Position numbers and translations under genes: made by a program | The notes under the pieces: model-generated | The model's database searches: none | Seen by the model: only the letters and a program-made list of their open reading frames with translations | Told to the model about the DNA's origin: nothing | Source: Lucinisca nassula | Taxonomy: Eukaryota > Mollusca > Bivalvia > Lucinida > Lucinidae | Direction of reading: 5' to 3' | NCBI GenBank assembly: GCA_963580285.1 | Contig: OY757016.1 | Coordinates: forward strand, 44,531,124-44,595,123 | Length of the DNA stretch: 64,000 bases | Shown: positions 54,363 to 64,000 of the stretch, one piece after another | Layout of the letters: each line of letters begins with the position of its first letter | How positions within the stretch are numbered: position 1 is the stretch's first letter

Positions 54363-54765
54363 GACCACAATAGGAACTGTTCAAAGGTGGTCTTAATGAC
54401 CACTTTTGAACAGTAGTGGTCTTAAAGGCATTTATTCTGTAACAGTAGAACACACCGTGTGTCCATAATTGTTTTATTGCCCCCTGTGATATACTGACTA
54501 CAGCAGATCAAAGGCGGCCCTTAGTAGGGTGATTAGTAGCTCTTGTTGAATCCCCTGACTGAGACACTTAAGGGGAAAATCAATAATGTACACCAGTCAA
54601 CAGTAAGTAATTTATTGATTTTCCCCAAGGCGGCCCCTTACCTGTTGAAGACAGAGGACTTCTCTTAGTGAGCACTGAGGGCTACATAATATTATGTAAT
54701 GAAATGATAGTCCTCAATAATCAAGAATAAATGCCTTTAAGGACCACTTTTGAACAGTCCCAAAG
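54363..54765. mobile_element. TIR element with GGAACTGTTCAAAGGTGGTC ends
   Basis: Left GGAACTGTTCAAAGGTGGTC and right GGACCACTTTTGAACAGTCC are inverted. The left TIR also forms a local hairpin with GACCACTTTTGAACAGT at 54398. An internal inverted pair is GGGGAAAATCAATAA / TTATTGATTTTCCCC. No transposase. Confidence 0.65.
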
Positions 54766-55326
54766 ATTGTCTCTTAGAATAAGACACTGGCTGCAGAAGA
54801 CAAAAAGGACTGCAAGCTGCTATGAACTTTAATATTTGGGGATAATTTTTCCAACTTTTTGTGTATTTTTAGAATTGCCTCTTGTTAGAAACATGTTGTG
54901 GGGACTTGTTACCATTGCTAACAAGTAACCACAACAGAAATACAGACACTGCTTAGAATCACCACAATGCTAAAAAGTACATATGAATTTAACCAGATGA
55001 GATCCTAATAACTGACCCCTAAATGGAAGCTTCATTAACATTAATGTAACAAGATTCCATTTATACTGTGAAAAAGTAATACACATTCTAATAGGTACAC
55101 TGTACTTTTCTATATAATGTACAGTACAGTATTTCAGCTACCCGTGACATTTTCCCATTTCAATTTTTTTAGGATTCTATGAATCCCCTAGACTCATAGT
55201 TATAATACGGTAAAATTAACTGTGAACGTATAACTTGTATACATTTTCCAAGTACGCTTTTATTTATAACATACAGAATAGAGATGCGACAATTGACAGA
55301 ATCATAACGTAATCATGCAGCAAACT
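54766..55326. other. AT-rich spacer, no recognised content
   Basis: Faint family H remnants (ACATGTTGTGGGGACTTGTT near 54890). Nothing else. Confidence 0.35.
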
Positions 55327-55498
55327 GTAATTTGTGATGTGAGTGTTAAGAGTTTTACATCTCACCAACAGCTAAGGTCATAAGGAGACGGCTCTTCGGT
55401 TTAAAGACTCACCCGAAAGTCTGGAGAAGCCCGGGATCGATCTTGCGACTCCCGGCTTATAAGGAGAATAGCATAATCACTACAACATGGAGGCTTCT
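55327..55498 (-). repeat. SINE family E, full-length
   Basis: Minus-strand head GAAGCCTCCATGTTGTAGTG, B-box-like GATCGATCCCG, body GACTTTCGGGTGAGTCTTTA and 3' end TGTTGGTGAGATGTAAAACT. Confidence 0.68.
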
Positions 55499-56345
55499 GT
55501 AATTTGTGATGTAAACTTTTGCTGGTTAGCCTGGTTTGGCAGGTATTTGTGGCAACACATTACAAATTTACTTTTTTTCACTTCATGTATAGTACATTTA
55601 ATTACTTCTAAGTACATGTACTTATATTTGAGTACATGTATTGCATAATGCTGATTTTAAGGAATAACTTCTTCAGGTGGAAACGTGCATCGCGTTATGT
55701 ATACAGAGATAATGTGACATGCATCGTAACCTGAAGTATTAGGGAAGTCCTAGTGCAAAACCATATTCTGCCCAGCTCCAGAGAAGACACTTTCCTCATC
55801 CAAAAAAAAAAAAACCCTGATATCTTTATTATATCTGCATCATGCAAACATATGTTGTAGGTATTCATTAGAAGCGCCTCAGTGAGCAGGACCTGACAAA
55901 TCCATTGCCCGGCTGCCTGAGACAAGTCCAAATTTTGGCTGGGCAAGTGATTTTCCATTTATCTTGCCCAGAAAAATGTATAGAATATGTAAGGAAATTT
56001 GTAGTTCCAAGAAATTTCCAAGATACTGTTGACTGCCAGGCAAGTGGTTGAACCGTGGATTTGTCAGGCCCTGAGTGAGGCACTTCTAATGAGTACCCAC
56101 AATGTACGTCTTTGTGCAGAAATAAGAATAATACTATCTGGTGCTATGCTGTCTGGCAGTATCATTGATCATTGATTAATTGTTCATTGATTACTTGCAT
56201 AAACTGGTGACAGATCATAAAATCTGAGGTACGCCAAATCCCCAATTACCATATTTACCTAAGTATTCAAATTCCTCAACTCCTTACCATACTCATTCTC
56301 ATCACGCTAACAAGTCCGTGAAACGAACACCCCCTTACACCCCAC
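55499..56345. other. Spacer with split inverted repeat
   Basis: Two family H-like pieces (CATATGTTGTAGGTATTCAT near 55850 and CTTCTAATGAGTACCCACAA near 56082) flank about 200 bp that itself has inverted ends CAGGACCTGACAAATCCA and TGGATTTGTCAGGCCCTG, so a ~180 bp TIR element (about 55888-56072) sits in the loop of a family H hairpin. Confidence 0.5.
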
Positions 56346-56575
56346 TTTATATAGAGAAATCTGGGGTTTAGGGGGTATACATTATTTTCCTTATTCCTGC
56401 TCATAGACATAGGTTGTGGGTACTCGTTAGAACCACCTCAATGAGGCGGTTCTAACGAGCACCTACAACCTATGTTTGCAGTATTAATAAGAAAAATATC
56501 ACATATTTTCATCCGAAAAGTAGCCATTTTGGAGATGTGAAAAAATCCACTATGTAGCATGGGTGTGTTATCGTG
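56346..56575. mobile_element. Family H hairpin MITE
   Basis: Perfect hairpin GGGTACTCGTTAGAACC / GGTTCTAACGAGCACC with flanks shared with 50320-50522. Confidence 0.58.
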
Positions 56576-56765
56576 ATGTAAAATTTGAACAAGTACAATT
56601 TGCCTTCAAACAGCAATCGCTGCCACTTCAGTGGTGCACCTGATTTTACATAACTGTTGGGTTTTACTTATTCTATTACTCCAGTGAGGTGTTAAAATAA
56701 AGAATGACAACTGTGAAGACAGATGTCCTAATATGATGTGTACCCATAAGTTTTCGAGCATAAGA

Positions 56766-56960
56766 GCCCAGACAAAACTATTTAGGTCATAAAGAGCGGG
56801 TCCCTTTACAATACAATACTTTTTATGACAAAACTTTCCATGGACAAGCTTTATACATAAGCTGTTAACAACTTTATACATAAGCTGTTAACCAGGACAG
56901 TGTACTTTCAGAAACTGACAACTGCCCTTCTTGAATCAGCAGACGGGAAAGAATGGTGAC
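56766..56960 (-). repeat. SINE family D fragment
   Basis: AACTATTTAGGTCAT to AGAAACTGACAACTGCCCTT; contains a short duplication of CTTTATACATAAGCTGTTAA. Confidence 0.5.
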
Positions 56961-57077
56961 AATTATTATATATACATATTTGTCCTGAGCTTGCTTTCCA
57001 TGGCTCTAAAACTATCAAGAAAATGTGTCCATATCATATTGTTTACCTACTTAAAGTTTATACATAGATTTTGCCTT

Positions 57078-57362
57078 GGCAATTAGTCGGATGCATGTCT
57101 GACTGTTGATCGGGAGGTCCTTGATTCGATACCTGCTGGGTCAATGAAATCTTTTTTATGGTCATCATCTCCCTTCAGGGCAGTCGTCGGTTTCTGGCTA
57201 AAGAATCTAACCTGCATAATATGACCTAGATAGTGTTGACTTGGCATTTAACTGACTTTCGGATGTGTCTTTAAACCGAGGTCCCGTCTCTGTATGACCT
57301 TAGCTGTTGGTGGGACATAAAACTCAAACTCACTCACTTGGCATTTAACTCCAAACAAACAA
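57078..57362 (+). repeat. SINE D head joined to SINE E 3' part
   Basis: A family D body (AATGAAATCTTTTTTATGGT ... GACCTAGATAGTGTTGACTT) is followed by family E 3' sequence (CTTTCGGATGTGTCTTTAAA ... GTTGGTGGGACATAAAACTC). It may be a chimera or one element inserted into the other. Confidence 0.5.
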
Positions 57363-57633
57363 ACAAAGCCTGATAGAGCGTATTCTAACAAGGACCAGCA
57401 GAGGCATTTAAGTCATGGCTTTATATGTATGTATTCTTTCAAAACTGTAAAAGTAGAAATTGTCTGATGTATTTTTTCAGTTTATTTCTGCTTCATCATA
57501 GGTTGTGGGTCACCAGGGTTCACGTTAAGAACTGCCTCATTGAGGCAGTTCTGACGAGTACCAACACTATGTTTTGAAAAAGAATTCACCTTATTTGCAT
57601 TATCTGCTGGTTCCTAGTCTGAAGGTTATCAGT
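57363..57633. repeat. Family H hairpin and short spacer
   Basis: Imperfect hairpin at about 57500-57562 (GAACTGCCTCAT / TGAGGCAGTTCTGACGAGTA). Nothing else. Confidence 0.45.
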
Positions 57634-58486
57634 GTTGGAAAAACAGGTAACCAGACCCCACTGACCTTGAAAGGTCAGGGGGCTCTGGTTACCAGTGTTC
57701 AATCTAGGCTGCGCCATTGCGCCCTGGGCCCGCTTTTTACATGAGGGGCGCACTAGAGATCATTCAATGGGCCCGTCGGGCGCAACTGTAGTATTTAGAG
57801 ACTGTTTCTTCTGGAGTTCATTTTTGCGATTTTCTCGAGGTTTTTCGGCTGCCTGTTACGTATTGTTGAATTGATCAAAAACCGCATGTTGCCTTATCGA
57901 AATAACTTAGAACAACATTTTGTTTCATCTGTTTAACTAGTAACAATTCTTATTTTTATAAACCCAAATCGACGTTTTGTTTACCGGGGATGCGGCCATG
58001 TTCGGTATACTTGTGTGCGCCGGGCGGCTTACGCCAAATTCGTGTGCGCCGTGCGGCTTACGCTAAATACCGGACCGAAATACCGCAATATACCGATGCG
58101 GGCGCTATTTATTTTAGAGTTCTTCTCTTCCAAATATATTTTTAATGGCATTCATTCTAAATAAAACATGCATTTAGCGCTTGAGCGAGACACTTATCCA
58201 AATTGCTTTGTACTGGTTAAATGAGGTAATGAGCAAATGTGACCAACTCAGAATTAGAATATGGATAGATAAACTAAATAGATTTTGACTGTTCTGATAA
58301 ACTTGTTTTGTGTCCATTTTTATCATGCAGCTAAAACCTTAAGATAAATCTGGTAACTTTATATAGTATAATTTAAGGGCCCCCTAAATTTTCAAATGAC
58401 CCCCTTTTCCAAGGCCTGTGGGCCCAGAAGGCCCCCGAACCCCAAATCATGGATTGAACACTGGGTTACCTGTTTTTTCCAATATT
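57634..58486. mobile_element. Palindromic repeat GGAAAAACAGGTAACC split by a hAT-like element
   Basis: TTGGAAAAACAGGTAACCAG ... GGTTACCTGTTTTTTCCAA with an inner CCACTGACCTT / AAGGTCAGGGGG hairpin; its right arm was entered by the element at 57693-58463. Confidence 0.6.
57693..58463. mobile_element. 771 bp TIR element, hAT-like CAGTGTTC ends, 6 bp target duplication
   Basis: CAGTGTTCAATC and GATTGAACACTG termini with GGTTAC flanking (57687-57692 and 58464-58469). CAGTG-type ends suggest hAT, but hAT usually makes 8 bp duplications. The interior is CpG-rich around 57960-58110, with a tandem GTGTGCGCCGGGCGGCTTAC pair, and has no ORF. Confidence 0.65.
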
Positions 58487-59019
58487 GACAATGTGCAAGC
58501 TGGGAGCCAGCAAATATGGTGAATAAGGGAAATAATGTATATTCATGTATACCCAATTTTCCCTAACATAAAGTGGGGTTTACAGGCGATTTCTTCAAAT
58601 GGATGTGTTATGTGATGGAGAAAGGAAAAAGCTCTACAGTATGCTTAATTCTCCAACTCCCTATTACCTGTTTGGGTAGATCTAGTGGAAAATAAAAATT
58701 ACTCTATGAATTCCCACACAATTTTTTTGGTTGAAAAGTTTTGCATTTTTTATGATTTGTGCAATGTTGACAACACCCCCTTTGAAATGAAATGCATGAA
58801 AGAAACTAGCAATTCAGTTATGTCTAAATCTTATGTTTACAAACTAGTCAACTGAACTGTCAATACTGTTGACAATAAATCTCAGCGATAAACGAGGTGG
58901 CACTTTGTTTTGAAACATATTTAAAATTACCTTACCTGAATTTTCACCGCCACCTGAGAATTGTCAACATAGGAAACGGTGTTTAAGTAAATTTCTCTCC
59001 GTAATATGAACTGGTAATA
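58487..59019. other. AT-rich spacer, no recognised content
   Basis: No supported element or reading frame. Confidence 0.35.
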
Positions 59020-59158
59020 GGTGCATCGATTTTGGGAAATGCCCAGTACAGATTACATGTCAGGCACAGAATCAGAAGTGTTACTGGTGACAAGTCAAAT
59101 GACATTCATACACCAGGACCTGTGATATGGGAAGTAAGTCCCTAGCTCTAACCAAAGA

Positions 59159-60554
59159 ACCGGGACGTTTCGCCCCCAAACCGTTTCCTCCCCTAGTCGT
59201 TTCGCCCACAAGACGTTTCCTCCCTGGTCGTTTCCCCCCTAGTCGTTTCGCCCCCCCTAGTCGATTCGTCCCCCTAGTCGTTTCGTCCCCCTAGTCGTTT
59301 CGCCCACTTTTCACTGTAAGGCTAATGTTCAATGTTGAACTTTTATTAGAGGTAAGAAGAGGCAAATATTTAAGTAGCATCATCGCCCTGTCTCGTCAGC
59401 CTAAGTATCTGTATCTGTTAGTTAAGGGACTTCATTCATACTTGAACAGTATGTCTCTGATGGCGCGTGAAAAAGAGAAAGTGGGAAATATTGGAAAGAA
59501 AGAGAAATAGTGGATAGACAAGAAAGAAAAGAAAGATTCCTGCCTGCTTTTTCAAATCATCATTGGCAACCAGACCTCTCTGGCTACAGAAGTGTCGCCC
59601 AACCGGCACAGGTTAAAAAATCCCTCAGACTTTACTTACAGACCGGCCCCTACCTAGCTATTAAAACGAGAGGGTAGACGGTCCCTGCTTGAATGAAACC
59701 AAGTCAGGGGCCTCAGAAACAGATGCTGGTAAACAATTCCAACCGGGTATAGTCCTAGGGAAGAAGCTGTACTTGAATGTATCAAGCTAACCGCGTTGCC
59801 TGATCAGGGTCTGCATTATTTGCTTACAGTTCAGGAATTACTGAGTCGGAGGCCGCTAATCCGATCAGAGTATACATAAATTGCTGACAGAACATTGATG
59901 AAAGGAATCGACTTGATCATTGCTTCCACTTCTATTTATTACGCTGCATCGGCGTTGACGCGTCGTTGCGTAGACGACATTTACGGCAATACTCAACCAT
60001 GTATTACCTAGTGCAACGTCGTATCAACGCCGATGCAACGTAATTAAGTTGCATCGGCGTTGACCTGATGTTGCGTCTAGACGGCATTTGCGGCAATATT
60101 CAACAATGTATTACTGGCCGACTCTGTTAACGAACCAAGAGACCAATTTAAAACAAAACTGGTAAAGGTGCTTAAGCGATAATTAAAGACGTTTAACTTT
60201 GCAAAGAGCGCATGCTTTCACACCTTATCATTAAGGGAATTAATTGCATGATTAATGTGTCAAATCAAATAAACAATATGAATAACGGTATTGATCAAAA
60301 CAGGTGATACTTATCATAATCCCTAATTAACATTTTCATTCAAAGAACAGGTTCTTCTCTTTTTCTCTCTCTCATATATGAATCTTTTATATATAAAATA
60401 TAGTAAAATAGTTTGGGGGGCGAAACGACTAGGGTCTGGGGGCGAATCGACTAGGGTAAGGGGGCGAAACGACTAGGGTCCAAAAAAGGGGGCGAAACGA
60501 CTAGGGGGGAAACGACAAGGGGGGAAACGTCTTGGGGACGAAACGTCTTGTTAC
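59159..60554. mobile_element. 1.4 kb TIR element with ends made of CCTAGTCGTTTCG repeats
   Basis: The left end (59159-59310) has about eight ~16-18 bp repeats of the form CCCCTAGTCGTTTCG; the right end (60412-60550) has a similar number in reverse, CGAAACGACTAGGGG. CTAACCAAAGA flanks it (59148-59158 and 60555-60565), 11 bp, and removing the element rejoins the LINE coding frame at TSLVRARDLL. Long repeat-containing TIRs and 9-11 bp duplications suggest a Mutator-like element. The interior has a perfect GCATCGGCGTTGA / TCAACGCCGATGC pair near 59946-60035 and no transposase ORF. Confidence 0.72.
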
Positions 60555-60565
60555 CTAACCAAAGA

Positions 60566-61237
60566 GGTAAATTTAGCTACACAATCCTCAGCACCTTCAG
60601 CCGTCGAAATAATCGAATCGGGCAGGGCATTCCAATCACTGATGGTTCGGGGGAAGAATGATTCTTTATAAATGTCATTTCTTGCAGTAACGGTCTGAAA
60701 TGTCATTGAATGGTGCTTTCTACAGTGCCTAGCTGGGGGAATTTGTTGGATGCTGGCAGCACCTTTTAGACCTTTGTATAAGAGTATGAGCCTACTGCCT
60801 CTTCTCCTTTTCTGGAGAGACTCCCATCTTAATTTTTTACTAGAATTCCAGTCATGTTCCCAGTTTCAAAGCAGTAATTTCCTGTTACGAATCTAGCAGC
60901 TCTATTCTGAACTTTTTCAATTTCTTCATTAAGGACCACTCCGATTGGGTCCCAGATGCAACTACCATATTCCAAGATTGGGCGAACAAGTCCCATATAT
61001 GCTGTCTCTTTCACATCCTGAGGACACTGATGAAGATTTCTCCCCAGGAAACCAAGTGTTCTATTCGCCTTTGTACACATGTTGCTAATCGTGATGATTG
61101 TCACACCAAGGTATTTAATGGAATTCAAATTTTCGAGGACCGTTCCCTATAAGGTGTAAGAAGCCTCAACTCTATTTATTCTTTTCCTAGTTATCTGCAT
61201 AATGTTACATTTAACGGGGGGTTGAAATCTCATGCCC
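60566..61237 (-). pseudogene. C-terminal half of the old LINE RT ORF
   Basis: Reads, with about two frame changes, from WGMRFQPPVKCNIMQI through YLGVTI and VRPILEYGSCIWDP to NALPDSIISTAEGAEDCVAK. The layout is that of CR1/Rex-type ORF2 thumb and C-terminal regions. Confidence 0.8.
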
Positions 61238-61242
61238 CATTT

Positions 61243-61664
<422 letters not shown>

Positions 61665-61671
61665 CATTTTC

Positions 61672-61815
61672 GTGCCCAACATCCTAATCTATCTATATCC
61701 TCCTGAAGTTTCATTGAGTCCTCAGTATCTCTGATTTCCCGACAGCAAATGCAGTCGTCTGCGAACAGTCTTATTTCCGAGACAATGTCAGTGGAAATAT
61801 CATTGATATATAGTC
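61672..61815 (-). pseudogene. LINE RT fragment with FADD motif
   Basis: LYINDIS, RLFADDCICC and EDIDRLGCWARK in one open frame; FADD is the catalytic YADD-type box. Confidence 0.8.
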
Positions 61816-63608
61816 GCTTCCGGTAACATCGCGGATTCTGAAACATCGCGTTATCGGTATTTTCCACTGACGTAATTGCACAGCGCCCCGAGATCCCGTT
61901 CAAGTGGAAAAATCCACAACCAAGAAGTCACGTGATTCATTACAAAACAAAAATGGGATAATGAATCGTTTCCTGATAAGTTTTATTAATATTTTCACTT
62001 TTCTTATATGAAACTCGCAATTTAGAATGTCTGCATACCCCTTATGTTATTTTTCATTCCCTAGCAGCTGAGAAAATTATCCGATGCTGACCCCGACTTT
62101 GACAGGTGATCGTCTGCTTAGCCCTTTAAAAATGGCCGCGTGTTTCGATCACGTGGAGACACCATCAAACTTTGCAAACAAAATAAGGCTCCAAAGGGGA
62201 TAATTACTAATTGGCAATTAATTAACTTTTATGTGAGGTTACTTTCTGTCCGTTTGTAACAGTTTCTGGTATTTTTGTGTATATGAAAACTGCATGTTTT
62301 TTTTATTTTGGATCCTGTAATGAAAAAATTGGTTGACTGTATGTACTTAATTTTTTAAGCCTATTGATACTAAGCTCCACCACCATGAAAACTATATTAA
62401 AGGGACCACATCAACAGCCTGTCAGGACATAACATGCCATAAAGTCACCCAACGTTGCTTCAGTTTCAGCTAAAGTGAACTTTAAACCCATGCTCAGTGC
62501 ACCTAGCTTAAATACTAACAATGACTAACTTCAATTGACATATGAGGACAACTATGACTGATTTTTCAGTTAATGCTAGAGAGAAGTGTTGTAAATGTGT
62601 GCTGTGGGGGACGAAGGCTTTTCGCGGGTGTTCTATCTATCTATCTATCTTCTGATACTGCGTCGGTCACATTTGACCATTACCGCAGGTGTATATTACA
62701 TACACTCCAGGTTTTGCAGGATGAAAGCCTACACAGTAATCATGTAATTACGGTAGGGATCTTTAACCTGCACAGGGGATGGTTCTCCCTGCACAGGGGG
62801 CCTCCAGTTAACGTCCTGGTCCGAAGGACGGTGCACTTTATGACATTCATCCCTGCAAATGATGCCAATGGAGCGTGTTCGGACACCGAAATTTTATCGC
62901 CGCTGCCGGGGATCGAACCCGGGACCTCTAGCATCAGAGGCAAGTGCACTAACCACTGAGCTATCACGCTCCACGAACAGTACTAGTATCCTTATTCTAG
63001 AATCTATCACGTTCTAGTATCCTTATTGCTAAATGGACCAAATGTTATATTTGCTCTCCTTGTACAAACCTCATGTATTGTTCTGAAGTCATGGTTGTGA
63101 GTCTTGGTTGCATTTTCAGGTGCCCACAAGGCTTCTCTAAACCATAAATGCGACAACGACTAAAAAATAAATGTCAAAGCACTGAAACAAATATCCTGTA
63201 AATACGTTAAGTTTCTGTTTATATGTTCATGGTTTCTATTAAAGCTGATCTACCTTGGTCAAACTTAAACCGGCACAAATCAATATTAAGTGTTCAAACA
63301 GTGACAGCCCTAGGTGTAAAAAAAAAATAATTTACTTTCCTCTTATGGAGCCTCAATTGTTTACCGCGATGTTAGGATACTCTCCCTTGACAGACATTTT
63401 TCAATATGGCTACCGGTTGAACCAGAACTTACGCTAAGTATTGAATTTCAAAGGACTTCATGATACATAAGATTGAGGAAGAATAAATGAACTTCACACC
63501 TATCAAAAAATTGTTTAAAGGTGACTGTTGCAAATTTATTTATTTTATTTTTTTCCGTAAGTACCGCGATATTCTCGAATGCCGGGCTACAGGGAGAATA
63601 GCAGCGGA
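61816..63608. other. ~1.8 kb block inserted in the LINE, unidentified, contains SINE F copy 2
   Basis: Separates the LINE GESSVWAAVLS region from LYINDIS. The left edge has a GCGATGTT/AACATCGCG-rich segment (61826-61860). Otherwise AT-rich with no ORF of interest. The expected GVPQG box of the LINE is missing, so a deletion probably accompanied the insertion. Confidence 0.4.
62632..62974 (-). repeat. SINE family F, second copy, short GATA tail
   Basis: Differs from 61245-61664 by scattered substitutions, and its tetranucleotide tail is only about 5 units. No clear target duplication. Confidence 0.8.
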
Positions 63609-63923
63609 CCAAGATAAAACTGCCGCCCATACTGAAGATTCACCATTAACAACAACACGCTGTTTTCTGTAGCAAAGGAAGGAATCTATCCATTTGAGAG
63701 TGAGTGAGTGAGTGAGTGTTTGAGTTTTACGTCCCATCAACAGCTAAGGTCATACGGAGACGGGACCTCGGTTTAAAGACTCATCCAAAAGTCTGTTATC
63801 CATTTAAGAGTATTCCCTCCAATTCCATAACCAAATAATTTGAATTCAAGTAGTTCATGAGGAGTGGTGTCAAAAGCCTTCTCGAAGTCCAGAATAAATG
63901 TGTCCACCTGCCATCTCTCTCCC

Positions 63924-63955
<32 letters not shown>

Positions 63956-64000
63956 TTGTCCAAGATTTTTGCCCAGTCATTAATAACCCTGCTCAACTGA
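63609..64000 (-). pseudogene. LINE RT fragment with first catalytic Asp, split by SINE E and a microsatellite
   Basis: NDWAKILDK, then a TG/poly-G tract (63923-63955), then VDTFILDFEKAFDTTPHELL and FGYGIGGNTLKW, SINE E, IDSFLCYRKQRVVVNGESS. ILDFEKAFD carries the first catalytic Asp of the RT. Confidence 0.78.
63702..63796 (-). repeat. SINE family E, 3' part
   Basis: GTGAGTGAGTGAG tail, TTTGAGTTTTACGTCCC, TTTAAAGACTCATCC. TATCCATTTGAGAGT / TATCCATTTAAGAGT flank it as a 15 bp duplication with one change. Confidence 0.78.

Overview
This is eukaryotic, AT-rich, non-genic DNA, very probably from a bivalve mollusc. That is inference: several elements have the build described in clams and oysters as pearl-like or Helentron-carried satellites (tandem 145-190 bp monomers, then an ACGG-type microsatellite, then a short hairpin end). 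I recognise no host protein-coding gene. Almost every stretch can be read as a mobile element, a fragment of one, or a tandem repeat, often nested. The only long intact reading frames belong to one LINE.

Layout. 1-13206: arrays of a ~167 bp monomer in two pearl/Helentron-like elements, split by a 6.16 kb LINE (2409-8568, minus strand) and by a 523 bp miniature LTR retroelement (9752-10274, minus strand). 13207-14384: a second satellite-carrying element (~156 bp monomer). 14.7-23.4 kb: SINEs, TTAA-flanked palindromic MITEs, two inverted copies of a large-hairpin element, and a CpG-rich motif cluster (17.44-18.11 kb). 23388-25328: a 145 bp-monomer element. 25.3-31.0 kb: more MITEs and nested SINEs, and a 177 bp-monomer element. 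31.07-43.12 kb: a further satellite element split by a 10.95 kb segment with terminal inverted repeats and ATCT target duplications (32013-42964); this segment carries a 3.7 kb 36-bp minisatellite and a 190 bp-monomer element. 43.1-58.5 kb: SINEs, MITEs, a ~165 bp-monomer element, a mariner pseudogene, an RTE-like remnant and a hAT-like non-autonomous element. 59.0-64.0 kb: one old LINE copy cut apart by a 1.4 kb TIR element, SINEs and an unidentified 1.8 kb block.

The most notable items are: (1) the LINE, whose ORF1 (coiled coil, SGNH hydrolase, two CCHC knuckles) and ORF2 (AP endonuclease, reverse transcriptase) lie in one frame separated by a single UAG with 58 open codons after it; (2) the miniature LTR element, with two apparently identical 216 bp repeats, a proline-tRNA-type primer site abutting the LTR, a polypurine tract and a tRNA-like Pol III promoter inside each LTR; (3) the 10.95 kb TIR segment with subterminal palindromes and no visible transposase; (4) one hairpin core shared by MITE families whose ends are unrelated. 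Long AT-rich spacers with no recognisable content are listed as such.
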